Assembly (NCBI GenBank): GCA_963402885.1
Contig: OY727099.1
Span: 15,767,001 to 15,831,000, forward strand
Source: Antedon bifida
Taxonomy: Eukaryota; Echinodermata; Crinoidea; Comatulida; Antedonidae
Direction of reading: 5' to 3'
DNA: 64,000 bases
Part shown: positions 29,601 through 44,600 of the stretch, piece after piece
How positions within the stretch are numbered: the stretch's first letter is position 1
Layout: every line of letters starts with the position of its first letter
The notes under the pieces: generated by a model
What the model saw: the letters and a program-made list of their open reading frames with translations, nothing else
Told to the model about the DNA's origin: nothing
The model's database searches: none
Position numbers and translations under genes: made by a program

Positions 29601-32600
29601 TTGTCTTATTTTTATTTAATTTCAATCCTGACACTACAGAATAGATCAATCTCATTGAAAAAATATTTTAGACTACTTTCATCTGGTGTAAAAATATCGG
29701 TATCATCTGCAAGTTGAGCAATCTTTACAATGTTATCATTACCATTATTGGCAATCAGGATTATTTCTTATATTTATGGCCATTATTTCTGTCACTAAAA
29801 TAAATAGTAGGGCAGATAATGGGCAACCTTGCCTAACGCCGCACTCAATATTGAAACTTTCTTATAGCCATCAACTTTTCTTTTTCAGTAAAAAGAAACT
29901 TGACCAAAAAAGGACCAAAAGTTTGCAGCAAAAAGAAGTAAGTAATTACATTCCTTAATTTTAAATTCAAATTTTTTTTCTGTTTAAAACATTGTAGCAT
30001 TATATGAAGTATTTATACAGACTAGCAGGTACCTGTCACCATGATATATTAAGTGCATATATGTTCTAAACATGGATGTGTAGGCCTCACGTCATTGTGA
30101 GAGTCTAAAAAATATGCAGAGTATATTATAATATCCTGGATTTATAAAGCTTTATGTTGTGATCCTCTTGTTCATCCCAGACTCGAGCACCTCCTACCCT
30201 ACCCTAAGAAACTGAAACTCATAAAGTGAATAGGTTTACTGTATTCTTAAGTTAGGGAAAACAGAAAGTTTGTTTTCCTGTTCACACAAATATTGTACTT
30301 TGATTGATGTATTATATTTTCTTATGTATAAATAATGGGCGCATGAGATTACTATCCTCCATCCAGTTCAGGATTCAGTACAGCATGGTAGCCAATTACA
30401 TGCTCGATCGACAATGACCTGCCCGTGGCGCTCTTTAATTTATCTATTGTATATTGCATTCTCAAATGATGTTGGTAGCGGGGGAAAGCAGAGGATTGCA
30501 GTTGCAAAGAAATTGGTCTAAAAAACATTTTTTGTACAAATTTTCCGTTCTAATAATGACTAATATATAAAGCGGAATTAAAAGGTGCCCCAGCTCGAAT
30601 GGCCGTAGTATTAGACTTGGCGGTTTTGGAGGAACACATTTTTCCTTAGTGTTATTATAATATAGATATTGCCTACTTAAACTTAAAGGTACAGGCATGA
30701 ATTTTAAACATAATATCTGGTTAAATGTACATAAATCAAATATTTGTAATAGAAATCAAGACGAAAAGATATGAATTTCCCTTAAAATGGTCAAATACAA
30801 AATTTGGCTAAATACTGTTATAAAAACCAGGAAGATTTTTTTTCAGTAGTTAGGTAGTTTAACCTAATGTAATAACATGTCTGGTGACTCCCTAGAAGAT
30901 GAAAAAAAGATGGTGGATATACGGTGGATAATTTTTTTTATAGCATGAAAATAAAACTTAAATAATAAAAATACCAGAAACGTAAAATTCAAATTACATT
31001 ACCTAAATTGAGTCATCTGATATGATTTTTTACCACACTGTTTATTTTTCATAGTTTTTTAAAAATGCCTCTCTATTTACAACATTTGAGTACAAAAGAA
31101 TAGAGATTTTGCTGTGTAATTTGAACTATCCCCCACTGATAAGAAAGTGCTTATTTTCAAAAAGCTTGTGTAACACAAATAAAATCCTAAAAATTATGAA
31201 ACATAGGGGAAACTATAGATCGAGAAATTTTTGGCCCGCACCTGGCATTTAAGGCATAATAATGTTTTTTTAAGGAAAACAATTAGTTGAAACAGTATTT
31301 AGTTACATTACCATGGTCTTTTTCGATTTTAAGAAAATGTGTATGATTTTCATAAAACCTATCATGTTTTATGCTTAAATAAGTGTTTTCAGTTCATTAA
31401 GTTGTTTTTAATTTTAAAAATTCATAATTAAATAATAGAGCAATATTTAAACGCCCTGCTTTTTTTGACATTTTGTAAAAATAATGCATATAGCTTTAAA
31501 AACATTTCTTGTCTTAAATGTGCGTTCAAATAATCTGAGAGATGAGTCGTTTTTGTGCACATATTTTATCATTGGTATTAATATGATTTTTGTGTGAGAC
31601 ATACTTTGGTACATCTGAAAACCCAATTTTTAACATGATTCTGGTGATGCACTTTTGAGTCATAGGTCAATGACGTATTTTTCATGCAATTTTATCTTTA
31701 TTTTATGGCACAGTATATGATAAAATGAATCAATTGTTTTGGAATTAGGCTAAATTTAAAGTCGATGAATCATATTGCACATTGATTGTCATCAAAAGTC
31801 ATTTGAGTCATTATGTTACAAAATATATGGAAAATAAACTCATTTTTTTCATTTTTTTGGGTAAAATTTCTTTTTATTATTTTAATAACTAATTTCTTTG
31901 TTCTGACATATGCTTGTACTTAAAAAATTCCCTAACTATATGGGAGCGAATATCAAAAAGAAATTTTAAATTTGTGTTACTAGACAATCAGAGCTTGTAC
32001 ATGTAAAATACTGCATGATTTTACTCATTTTTGGGTAAAAATGCTATCTCATAAACTACTTGTAGTAGAATGCTAAATCATACATTAAATGAAAGCCAAT
32101 GATAATGTTTATATTCATTGTAATGGAAGTTTTTGTCATAAGCCATCATAAATTTACAAAATACTGATTTTCATTTGTTATTGGTTAAAAATCGCAAAAA
32201 ATGCTGTCTCGTAAACTACTTGTCGTAGAATGCTAAATCATACATTTATTGAAAGCCATTGACAATGTTTATATTCATTGTAATGAAGGTTTTTGTCATA
32301 AAGTCATCCTATTTAGACAAATTAATTAAATAATTAATTTGATAACATTAGTTTTCACTATTACGATCTTGTTCCATTCAGGAGAGTCTTTTATAGCGAT
32401 ATTTTTGCTTTTTGACAATCCGCCAGGATAGTGCTTCTGCGTTTTTCTATGCTTGTTTTTGTTTTATGTAATTAATTTATGCTTTTTGTATTATTGTTTT
32501 TATTTTTCTGGATAATAAATGAATATGAATATGAAGATATTATAAAAAGTTTTAAAACAAAATTTCTGATTTCATCAGTAGATTTTCAACTCAATTTCAA

Positions 32601-35600
32601 TTGTACATGGTCAAAATAATTTCCGGGTTCACGATAAGTTCACGGGTTCACCTTGCAACTACCTGGTTTCAACTTAGTTGGCTTTTGTGGCTAGCCATTT
32701 TAGTTTTTTGTTTATTTTGGGATCGAACCGCGCGTGTGAAGGTACAGTAGTTAAAAAAATAAAAATTATACTGCAAAATAAATATACACCATAAAGCATC
32801 AGAATATATTGTGGGGAATATTATAAAATTACATAGGGAGATCTGATGATAAGACATTTTGTTTAAAATCGAGTGAAATCTCGATGGCCGAGTTTTATTG
32901 AGTAAGCTAAGCAGGAAAACCTGTATATCTGTGTCCGGGATACGTCTGCCCATGTTGCAAGCCGTCTAAAACGTCTTCCTTCTTCTTGGGCCGGAACGGC
33001 CCACTCTGTCGCGGAAGTTTCAAAAGATGTTATAAATTATGTGTTAACTATTAGGATGGTATTTATTTGAATAAACGCCTCCCCAATAAACCATCACTTT
33101 GAATAATAATCTAATAAACGCCAATCCACATTTATACACAATATATATAGTATTATATTTATAATAACACAATTATACTATTTGTAGTAGAATTCATCGC
33201 ACTGTTATCTACCGTACAATTTACCAAGCATTTTTTACCACTTTTTATATCTATTAGAGGATTTTATTTGATTATAAATGTTACCATATTATTAAAACTA
33301 AAAACATTAAACATATCCCTCGAATAAGCACCTCCCTCAAATGAACTCCGCCTCCCCACCTCCGCCTCCGCCCTATAAGGGCCCTACCAAACAATAAACA
33401 CTATACTTTAAAATGTTATTAATCATCTAAGACACTGTGAAACAGAGTAGGTTTAGTTTAACGAATGTCAAGCATTTTCAATAATGGTAACCGACAGAAA
33501 ACGTACAAGGAGAACGTCCTTCTAAAACCTTTTTACCCGAGTCAATATCATTCCGAGAACCATCATCTAAACTTCCTGGAGGGGGAGCGAGCTCACCCTC
33601 TAGTTATTTTTAATTATTATTACAGCTGACAACGGGCGTAACTTCGCTATAAGCGTATTCAATACTAAATACAAGGTGATTTAGTGACAATTTTCCCAAT
33701 TGATATGTTTCAAGCTTCTTTTGATTTTAATTAGTAAGTTGTCCAGTATTTATTTAGTGAACATGCACTGGTATTTAAATTCCTAATTATGCTTACACCT
33801 GACAGCAGACATAACTTTGGTATAGGCCCAAGCATATTAAACAAGAATATTTCTTACAAAAAACGCTGCTCGCTTATTGTTATTGCTAAGGTCAAGTCTG
33901 GGGGTCACTTCATCACGCCTAGATACTTCAACTTCAAGTATCCTATTACAAACAAAAACTTCAATGGACTGTTTTGATAATAATTCAATGATTATCTGAC
34001 AGCGAATTATAGTAATATCATGGGACTCATAAATACCAGAAATGCTTTGGGATTTGTTGTTAGACTCTTTTCCCAGACGTTTTTTGGATTCAACAGGTGG
34101 TACCTATAAATTATAGTCGAGAATCATTTTTCGCAAAAATGTCAGTGTCTAGTACTATAACTGCCGCTATGCTTTATATCTGAATGATTTATCTCTTGTG
34201 ACGTAGCGGGCTAGAGCAGCAGCGTGAAAAACTTCAAAACTAAATATGAATACATGACACTCTACAGTAAATATGTCTAAAATAGACTTGGTGATAAATG
34301 GAACATTCCAATCTCTCAATCTCCCAGTATAATTATTTGGTATACCACAAGTACTGTAGGTAAATTTATGGGCCCTTGGGGGATAAATTTAAAACCTTTA
34401 ACATTTGAAGCACACAGTTTTACTGTGAGTGTGGGTACTGTTTAAACACATAATTAAACTTTATTACTGACAGTTGCTTCTCAATGTTAATAGCATTAAT
34501 TAATAATAACAAAAAATATAAACGCCGTAGTGGTGTATCGTTACATAAGTAATTTACTATTTCAATCAACTATGTCAGTGACAGTTTCTACAAATTATTA
34601 AATGGCAAATGTTTTACTGTGTATATTATTGAAAACAAATATTTTGTTACTGAGTGGATAAAGAATATATTTTAAAATGGTTTCTCTTTGCACCCATTCT
34701 CTTACCATCCTTCAACCCTAATGTTACATTAGTTAAATTTGACTCAATTAATTCCCAGGGTGCTAAGTTTAGTTGACTACATAAATCACTGTGTCTATTT
34801 TTTACATACATTTGAAATCGCCAGTTTTTTACGCTGAAATTACTGTGTATTCGAGAACCATCTACAAGTAGTTTAAGAGGTAGCATTTGTTTGCGATTTT
34901 TACCCAAAAATGAGAAATTGGGGAAGAATTGGTATTTTCACTGAAAAGTTACGGTTCGTTATTTGTTTACACTTTCACGCTATCGATCGAAGTGGGTGAA
35001 TCACATCACAATATGACAATATCAATCCGCGCATGATGCATGTTGGGATTTTTAGCGGGCCGCTTCAATTATCAGAATCAACTTATTTTTCACACTTTTA
35101 AACATTTAAAGGCGAAAACAATTATCGCAATAGGTCCATATAGTATTTATTTTTACATAAAATGTAGTGTGTGACCTTAAATTAGGTCAAACAAACGTAG
35201 GTCTAGTGTCTAACTTTACCATAATTTTTTTCTGAAAGAACTGATTATAGAAACCAAAACTTTAATATCTCTGGTATCAAGATATTTTTTCAGTATTTTA
35301 AATATTGCATCATGTAGTTTCATTACTATTTTGTGAAATTCACCGTAGAAAAGAGTTAATTTCGTAAATAATTCTGTATAATTCATCTTCATCAACAGAT
35401 TTAAACCTACTTGAACTACATTATTTTCGAAGCGCTTACACTTAGCCTTGTCAGCCCAATCACTTTCCCGTAGTACATAGGCTATGTAATATAAGAATTC
35501 AAACCATTGAATTACATACTTCGCACAGTTCAATAAATTTAAAATACATACTTTTTCCAATTCTTACACAATATCTGATCTACAATATACTAGCTCAAAT

Positions 35601-38600
35601 GATAATACATCAAACAATTTTAAAAACAAACTATTACATTAACAGAAGATTTGGAATATGACAATATGAATACACATAACTTACAGTTGTTGGATCATAA
35701 TCATAATAATACTAAACATTTTTTTTTTTACTTTTTGTAGAAAAATCATGAAAATCAGAAAAATGAAGAGATAATAAAGTCCCTCAAAGAGAAATTGGTA
35801 TGTATTTTATGTTTTTATTTCTTTTTTTCATTTTAAATAGTTACTGTATATAGTTTGCAAAATTAAATAAACTCTGCAGTGGCTAACATCTGATGATTGA
35901 AGAGAGATTTAATTATTTCGTTCATGAAACAGCTAGTCTTTAGTGTGCAATAGACCATTATCATTTAATTTTATTATAGATCATGGCTCCACTTACTGTA
36001 TGTACAGCACACAGATTTTGTATAGATATATGTAATAGTTAAGAAAAATAATTATTACAGTTTACACTGTTATGAGCAGAAATTATTTCACTCACCTGGT
36101 CTTTAAGAAAATTTATTTTTGGTAGAGTTTACTGTATAAATATTTATACCTATTGTATTTCTTTTCGGAATATATAAAATAAAAATATAAAATCATTTGC
36201 ATTTCATGTAGAGTTCCCACAAAACTCTACCCTATTCATTGTATTTGTAACTTAGGTATCACACGATCTGCTTAAATAAACAATCTGTTCAATTAGTTAT
36301 CATTAGCTAGATTCACATTCAGAAATTATCGTGAGTTTCTTAATCATGATGATCTACAGTATATGAACCTGCAGGAAATAATTAACGTGATCTTTTTATC
36401 AATGTAACTAACTACTACCGTGAGTATTAACCAATCAAAAACGGTCTTTCATCACATCTAGGGAGGACTAATAACAAATGAGGGCACTATGTATGCATAG
36501 TTTAAATAGTTTAGTTGATTAATTTCTTCAAGCAAGTTCCGTGGCGCAGCTGGATTTTATATGTTTAATGACAAATCGCACCCTAGGTGCATAAGTAATA
36601 ATAAATAGCATAAATAATTAGTTCAAGATTCAAGATTCAAGAAATTTTATTTGTCCATAAAAATAGAAATTCACTTTGCTTGGTAGATTAAAACAACAAT
36701 ATTGCAACAATTTAAAACGTGCAGTATTATAACAGATTAAAAATACAAGATAAAAAGTTAAAAATACTGTTAAAAATGTATTGATTGATTGATTGATTTT
36801 ATTTGATATTCATACATAAAAGTTAAAATATACAATGTATAAAAAGAATACCTGGATAACCCATTAAGTCGACAAAAAAGTAAACTTATTTCCAATGGGG
36901 TCCAATCCGTAATGACTGAAAAGTGAGTGGTTGGGCCTAGTACAATTATCGTTAAGTATGACTCAGTAAAAATGAAAAAACAAGAAAATACATACAAGAC
37001 AAGAAAACATCAAAAAAACAATATTAAAAATAGCTTAATTAAACTGAAATACCAAGCTGTTCATTATTAAAATATTCTTTAAGTTTTATTTTGAAGGTTG
37101 CATTATTTTGTATTGATTTGAGTGAATTGGGGAGCCTGTTCCAGTCACGGATACCTAAGAAATAAAAAGTCGTATCATTAACGCCAGTAGCCTTAGGAGT
37201 GACAAAATTAAATGTTGTACCCCTGGTGAAATGGTTGTGATGATCAGAAATTAACAAAAAGTTATCCTTAAGGAAAGAAGGCGTATTAAAGTTATAACGA
37301 ATTTTGTGAACATAATTTAATCTTAAAAACTTATTTCTGAGGCTGACATTAAGAAACCCAAGATCGGAAAGCTCTTTGGCACCTATGTGAGACCTCGGAC
37401 CAACATTTAAAATGAAACGTGCCATCTTGTTTTGGGCAGTTTGTAATTTATGTTTAAGATTCTTATTGACACCGCCGTACCATGCCGAGGCAGAATAGTC
37501 AAATGTACATTGTATTAAAGCAGTGCTTAATAGTTTACGACATTTTTTATTCAAGCACGAACTTTGCCTATGTAAAAACTTCAACCTTGACTTAACTTTA
37601 CTGATAACACTAGTTGCAATGATATCACATGATACATATTGGTCTAAATCAATACCCAAATATTTAACTTGCTTAGTACTTTTGATTCTACGGCCCATTA
37701 ATTCTACAGAAAACTCTTTTACTTTGTTAAGCTTCGCTCTGCTACCAAAGATAATACTTTCGGTTTTGCCAACATGTAAAGATAATTTGTTTTCAGTTAA
37801 CCAGTCCTGGCACTTAGCTAGGACAGTACTTAATTTATGAGCGATTTTGGTGGCATCGTGATGAGAATACAGAATCGTAGAATCATCAGCATAAAGCAAT
37901 AATTGAACATCAGAATCAATACAAGAAGCAAAATCATTTAAATAACATAGAAAAAGAATAGGGCCCAAGATGCTACCTTGCGGTACACCATGAGTAACTA
38001 TAAGAGGTTCAGAGCAGGTACCATTCACACTGACAACTTGTGTGCGGTTAGCGAGATAAGATTGAAACCAGTCAGTACACTTAAAACCCATGCATTTTAG
38101 CTTGTTAATTAAAATCACATGATCGACGGTATCGAAAGCTTTTTGTAAGTCAATTAGAACCATTCCAGTAAGAAGGCCTTTGGACTTATTGTTTTTTAAA
38201 CCGTCGATGAGATTTATGAGGTTGCTTTCAGTTGAATGGGCCTGCCGAAAACCGGATTGATAGGCATAAAGTATATTATTTTTGGAAAGATACCTTTCAA
38301 CTTGTATAGCTACAGATTTTTCAAGAATCTTAGATACCGTAGGCAGAATACTAATCGGCCGATAATTCTCAACATTTGTTCTAGTATTTTTCTTAAATAG
38401 AGGGGTAACTTTAGCAGTTTTAAGATCATGAGGAAAACAATTAGTTTTAAACGAAAGGTTAATGATATGAGCTATCGGTTCAGCCAAGATTATCGCACCG
38501 TCACGTAAGAATCTTGAGGGAATATTATCTAGACCGACGCTTTTGGTTACATTTAGGCTTTCGAGTTGAGTTTTAACAAATTCTATGGTAACAGGCTCTA

Positions 38601-41600
38601 GCTTAAACAGTTTTCCTTTTAATTTAACGTAGTATTTAAGAAGATCGTTAGTGGACATGGTGAAAAAACCTATGCATTTTGGGAGTTTTTTGACGAGTGT
38701 TGACGCAACATTCGTGAAAAACTCATTAAAACGAGAGGCAACGCCTTTTGGACAGAAAGTTTGTTTACCATTGTCATCGAGAACGATTTTAGTGTTTGTT
38801 TTACATTTCTTCTCGTATCCGAGCTGTTTGAGGGTTTTCCATAATTTTTTAGGGTTGTCTTTATTTTCATCAATCTTATTGAGAAAATAATTAGATTTAG
38901 CTTTTTTGATCAGCCGCTGAGCTTTGTTCCTAGAGGCACAATAATATTTGTATATATCTGGATTAGATTTATCTTTCTTGAATTGTTTTAAAAGTGTGTC
39001 TCTTACTTTGATTTCATCGGCAATTTCGGAGGTAAACCAGGGTGCTATGTTTTGTTTAAGTCTAACTTTTTTTATTGGCGCTATTGAGTCGATCACCTTA
39101 ATGATGATATCTTTAAGAGTTAACCACGCGATATTTACATCGACATTATTAGTGACAACAGACCAATCGATATCGTTAAGTGTTTCAAGATAGTTATTTA
39201 CATTATAGTTTTTTAAAGATCGTAATTTTGCGGAGTTGTGTTCATTTTTATGAACATGAGACTTAGGTATTTTTCTAGTGCAATAAATAAGAAAATGGTC
39301 ACTAAGGCCAATGTTAATTACTCCAGATTGCTTCACATTATTTTGTACATTAGTAACAATGTGGTCCAAACATGAGCTTTTTTCTTTTCCTATTCTAGTT
39401 ATATCCTTAATAACATTACTAAAACCATTTCTTATAAGGCAATCATTATATCTTTGCGATACTGGATTAATATTTAAAGTACATATGTTAAAGTCACCAA
39501 GAATATAAATTTCACTACTCTCTTTGATTTTTGATACAGTTTCTTCAAAGTTGTTCTGAAATAAAGTTACATTCTGTTTTGGTGGGCGGTAGCATGTACC
39601 AATCACAATTTCCTTTGAACGAGGCAGATATATATTTATCCAAATTGCTTCAAAATCGTCGATATCCAGATCATTTCTACGTGTGAAGGCGCGTTCATTT
39701 TTTACGTAGATACAAACTCCACCACCAGACCGGTTTCTGTCCTTCCTGAGCGCTGTATATCCATCAATTTTGATCTCGTTATCGATGATGGATTCGTCCA
39801 GCCACGACTCGCTGATGGATATAACAGTAGCTTTGGTCTTCGATGCGATGTGCCTTAGTTCAGACATTTTATTAACTAATGACCGCGCATTAAGGTGAAT
39901 AAAATGTAGGCCTTTGTTAAACACGTTGAATTCCTCGCTTAAATGCTCGTAAATGTCTTCTGTACATGTATGTCCATCTTGTTGGGTTTCATTCACATTA
40001 TTTGTGTCGGCAATAAATTCGTCATGAATATTAATGTCACTGATGCATTCATCATTCGGAAGCTGATTGAAGAGGCATTCTTGACATAACCAATTATCTT
40101 TCGAGTTCCGTTGCTTATCATATACAATTTTATTTATTCTTCCGCACTTGATATGGTAGTTACATTTACATTCAGTGCATTTCATTGCCCTGTGCGTTTT
40201 CGCAATCGGTTTTTTACAAATTGAACATGGGTTTCTGATTGGTCCTGGGTTCGGAGAAACGTCTCCAGCGATAATAATAAGTACCATCAGGAAACTTGGG
40301 TTTTTTAAGTTTAAGCGGCAAACTGGATACGGTTTAGAAGATCCGTACAATGTCCATAAGGGAGACATTATATTCAGGTTATCCGTATGTATCTTCGGTT
40401 GAATTGCCCAGCTATCATATATGCTGGAGTTTAACGTAGAAAAAATGTCCGAGTTTAACGTTGGGCGGCAGGTAAAGTTAATTCTCACTAGAAGGCATAA
40501 AATAATAAGAACATTTGTAGTAATCGCTGCCATTATTAAGAGTGATTTAATTACCTTATCAGTGGTTGAATGTCATCCAGGAGCTTAGCAAAGTCAATCA
40601 AACAGGTAAACAAGTGTTGGTCAGCTGATTAAAACTTCCCGCCAAGCGCAACGAAGCAAATCAAATGTAAACAGGATAAAAACGGAATAAAAAAACACCA
40701 AAATACATCAAAAAACTGTACATATCCATATAAAACTTCTTTAAAAAGTATTTATGATGTCGTTGATACTTAGATCGAGGTGATCAATATTGCACTTAGG
40801 CTTAAAAACAGCAAAAAGTCGAGCTAGGCTTAGGATGAAATCACCGCCCAGACCGGGCACCTCTCCTTTGATCGTTGCCTGGGTCCGACTCGCCCTCGTC
40901 GTAGTATGGTCTTACGAGGATTAAAACTGGATAAAAACGATTAAAAATTTCAGATAAAATAGTTAAAATACAGGCTGAGCGTAGATCCAGATCTTACTGT
41001 TCCATATGTTGTTCAATTATTCTGGATCGGTGTCGATTTAAGTTGAAAAACACTGGCGAAAAACCAGTTCACGAGAGAGAGTAATCGAGACACGTCTTAT
41101 CTGTACGCTGCCTGGCTGATAACAATGTAAAAAAAAAATGTAAAACTATTATCGTCTTACATTAGAATTAAAAATTACTAAAACAAATTGTAGTTCATGT
41201 AAAGCAAAGGCCTTAAATAATGATCAATATAATTATTATTAGTGAATATCTAAAATCAAATAAATTGTACAGTTCACATAATTATATTAGTTGAATCACT
41301 AAAATCACATAGTTAGCCGAGTTCTTATTAGTTAGCTGGCAGGCATAACGGTTTATGATATAAATCCATATCTCCCAGGTTACTAATAAAAGATCTCTGT
41401 GCACAATGACGAATTTAAGGTTTGTTTAAATAAACTTGGATAGAAACTGATAGGAGACATTCAATATGTCAAATTTAGATTAAATGGAAAGTTATTCAGA
41501 TTTGTGAATTGTGATAGAGCAGTCATATTTGCACCATTCAGAAGGAGCCAACAACGCTTCACCAAAATCAACGACCCACATAACAAATGTTTCAATTGTA

Positions 41601-44600
41601 ATGAGGTCATAAAGCCAACCAATGTCCAAAAATTATTCCAATTACATGCCGAAAAGATGGCCAAGCGGAAAATTTCTGTGTCGGTGAACCTACAAGAAAT
41701 AAAGTCTACCATCGATCTTTACACAAGACAGACAACCAAGCAAAAGTAATGATCAACTGATGAGAGCGGCAAGTACAGTAATACTAAACCAATGTCGGAT
41801 TCAACCTCGGCATGATGACCTACTTTTCTTGCTATCCACAGGTGAACTATTCATTCAGGAAATGTTTAAAAATAGTGAAAGAAAAAGATGTTTCAAACAA
41901 CTTCACAAAAATGAGTGATTATATCACCAACGAATCGATCATAGAAGAAAGTGAAGAGGACCAAGAATCAATCGAGAAAGATGAAATGCCCGGTCTAAGA
42001 CTTAATGGTAACACCAACGTTCAAAGCAAAATTACTTTGTTCACCACAAGGTCATGCCGAGCAAACAAATGATAAACAAGAACAGACTAACCAAGAACGA
42101 AAGAAAATTTGACCTTAGCGTGACCGTAGATACTCTTACAGTGGGCTTAGCATGGTTTGTTATTTCTTTCAGGAAAGGTCTGTAAGTCTCATCATTCAAA
42201 TTAAGCGTAACATAGATAGCTAACATAATTAGATAGTTAATTATCTTCTTGTTTGCCTCGATGGTGATTTTCAAATTGTATTCCTTGAATGTATTACAAA
42301 GATCCTTTTTAATTTCTTCAATCTGGCGCGGTGTTTTGCGAAACGCAGCAAGTCCATCTACCATATTTTGTCTCAAGTTTGGCTAGTATGAATAAACCAA
42401 TTAATTTGCATGTTTCTGCTCCACCGAAGCTACCCATAGTAACATCAAACATGGTCTGTGTGTTTCTTTTGCACCAAACTGACTCATTGTTAAATAATAG
42501 GGTGTTCTTAGCTTTAAATATGATGTCTCTTTCTTCATCAGAAATCGTTATAAATTGTCCAACAAAGTCTTGAGATAATAGGTTTTAGAATATTGAAGGA
42601 TAGAACTCAGAAATGTCGAAACAAACAAAAGAGTCTTGTCTTGTATACCTTTATACCATTTGATTATTTCGCTTGTGTTTCTCCACTGGTTTAACTTCGT
42701 CGCTTGTTTGATACTCTTGTTAATATTTTCTAGGATGCGCTTGCTTACTTTTTCTATCTCAGACTTGGAGGGGTTGATTTATCAAAATTGTCTTTTGGTC
42801 TTTCAATGTAATAAAGGCGTTTCGTCTGGCAGTTACTTCTATTCTCTCATCTAGTTAAAGTTTTTTAGCTATTTTAATCTCATCATTAGTTATTGTACTT
42901 ACAGTATTCGTTGGTACCTTCTTGTACGATTTTGTTATGTTCTTGTTTAATAATTTGATATTTGTTCGTGTTCATGCTGTAAAAGTTGTTAGTTTTATCT
43001 GCTGCTATCAATAGCTTTTTGTCTTTCTTTGTATTTTTAGTATCTTTGGTTATCTTTCTCTGGAACTGGCAGCTGTTATTATCATCAAACTCGATACTCT
43101 GAACAAGGTTCAGCATCTTGTCTTCAAATTCTTAAGTTCTGGAACGGTAGGTGGTTTTTAGGACTTAAATTGAAAGGTTTTCTTAAACGATGTCGTCGCT
43201 GGGTTAAGGAAATGGAAAGCTTTCGATCACATACGATTAAGGAACAGTTCAACCTTCTCGATCATGTACTTCAAATATTATTTAGGCTGAGCCGTAGGGA
43301 TGTTCTTAGTTGAATAACCGAGGTCAATACGATCCATGCTGATCAAAACAGTACTCAACAAAAATAGGAGCGAATAATCTGCGTGGTAGACTTTATCCAG
43401 ATCCTGAATAAGAGTGCTTGATACAGAGGCAGAGCAATATAAATGAAAAATCAAGACTCAGGTTGATATTTCAACATATTTATTAACACTACAGACTGTT
43501 TCATGAGAGAGATAAAAATACCTCCTCAATCTTCAGGTGAGTAAAGTTCAATGGTCATAGGAAGAGACTGTCTATAGTTAATATATGCAAGCCACAGAAC
43601 AATAGTTGTAATTTGAAAGGTTTCCTTAGACGATGTCGTTGTCGTTAAGGAAATGAAAAGCTTTCCATCGCATACGATGAAATATATACATTAAAATGTA
43701 ATCAATGTTATTGAAAAAGCAAACCAAAATGAATACGACTTAAAACCAGATAATTTATGGGAATACCTAAAAATTCCAAGAAAAGGGTTCACATGCAAAT
43801 ATTGTTCAAAAAAGAAAAATTTTTAAAATTCTACCAAAGAAAAATTAATAAAAGAAGTTAGTCAACTTACGGAAAAATCTAGAATTAGGTTACAGTCAAG
43901 AAACTGGTCGTAGATTAAATGACAAAATTAAGCAGCTTGATGATATTTATACAATTGAGACGCAAGGAGCCCAAATTCATTCGAGAATAGAACTCTTTTA
44001 AAAGCTAACACCATGAAACCAATGAAATATTAAGAGAACAGGTTGATTTTTAAAAAAAAATTATACTCAAAACAAGAAATTCCTGATAATGTAAATAATT
44101 ATCTTGATCAATCAAAATCCAAACAATTATTGTAAGAAGAAATTTTACATTGTGAACCATAAATGAACTAACAAATGCAGTTTATGAAATGCACCTAAGT
44201 AAAAGCCCAGGGTCCGATGGACTAAGCGTAAAATTTTATAGATTTTTCTGGGATCATGTCACAAAAATGTTATCTGCATCTTTAAATTATAGATATAATA
44301 AAAATGATTTATCAAAAACCCAAAAAAAAAAGAATAATAAAGTTATTGTTTAAAAATGGAAAAAGAGAATTATTATCAAATTCGATACTTATTACATGGT
44401 TAAATGTAGACTACAAAATAATGGCCTATGCCCTAACATGTAGAATACAAAAAGTAATTCCCTCAATTATTGATTCAACGGACGGTTTGGTGGCGAGAAA
44501 ATATGATTGGTTCCAGACCAATAAACGTAATTTTCCTGGTGCATTAGTTTTTCTTGACTTTACAAAAGCATTTGACTCTCTAGATAGACTTTATTTTCAA

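Noticed and set aside
37523..39508. Several plus-strand frames of 65-105 codons
   Set aside because: They are shadows of the intact minus-strand LINE ORF.
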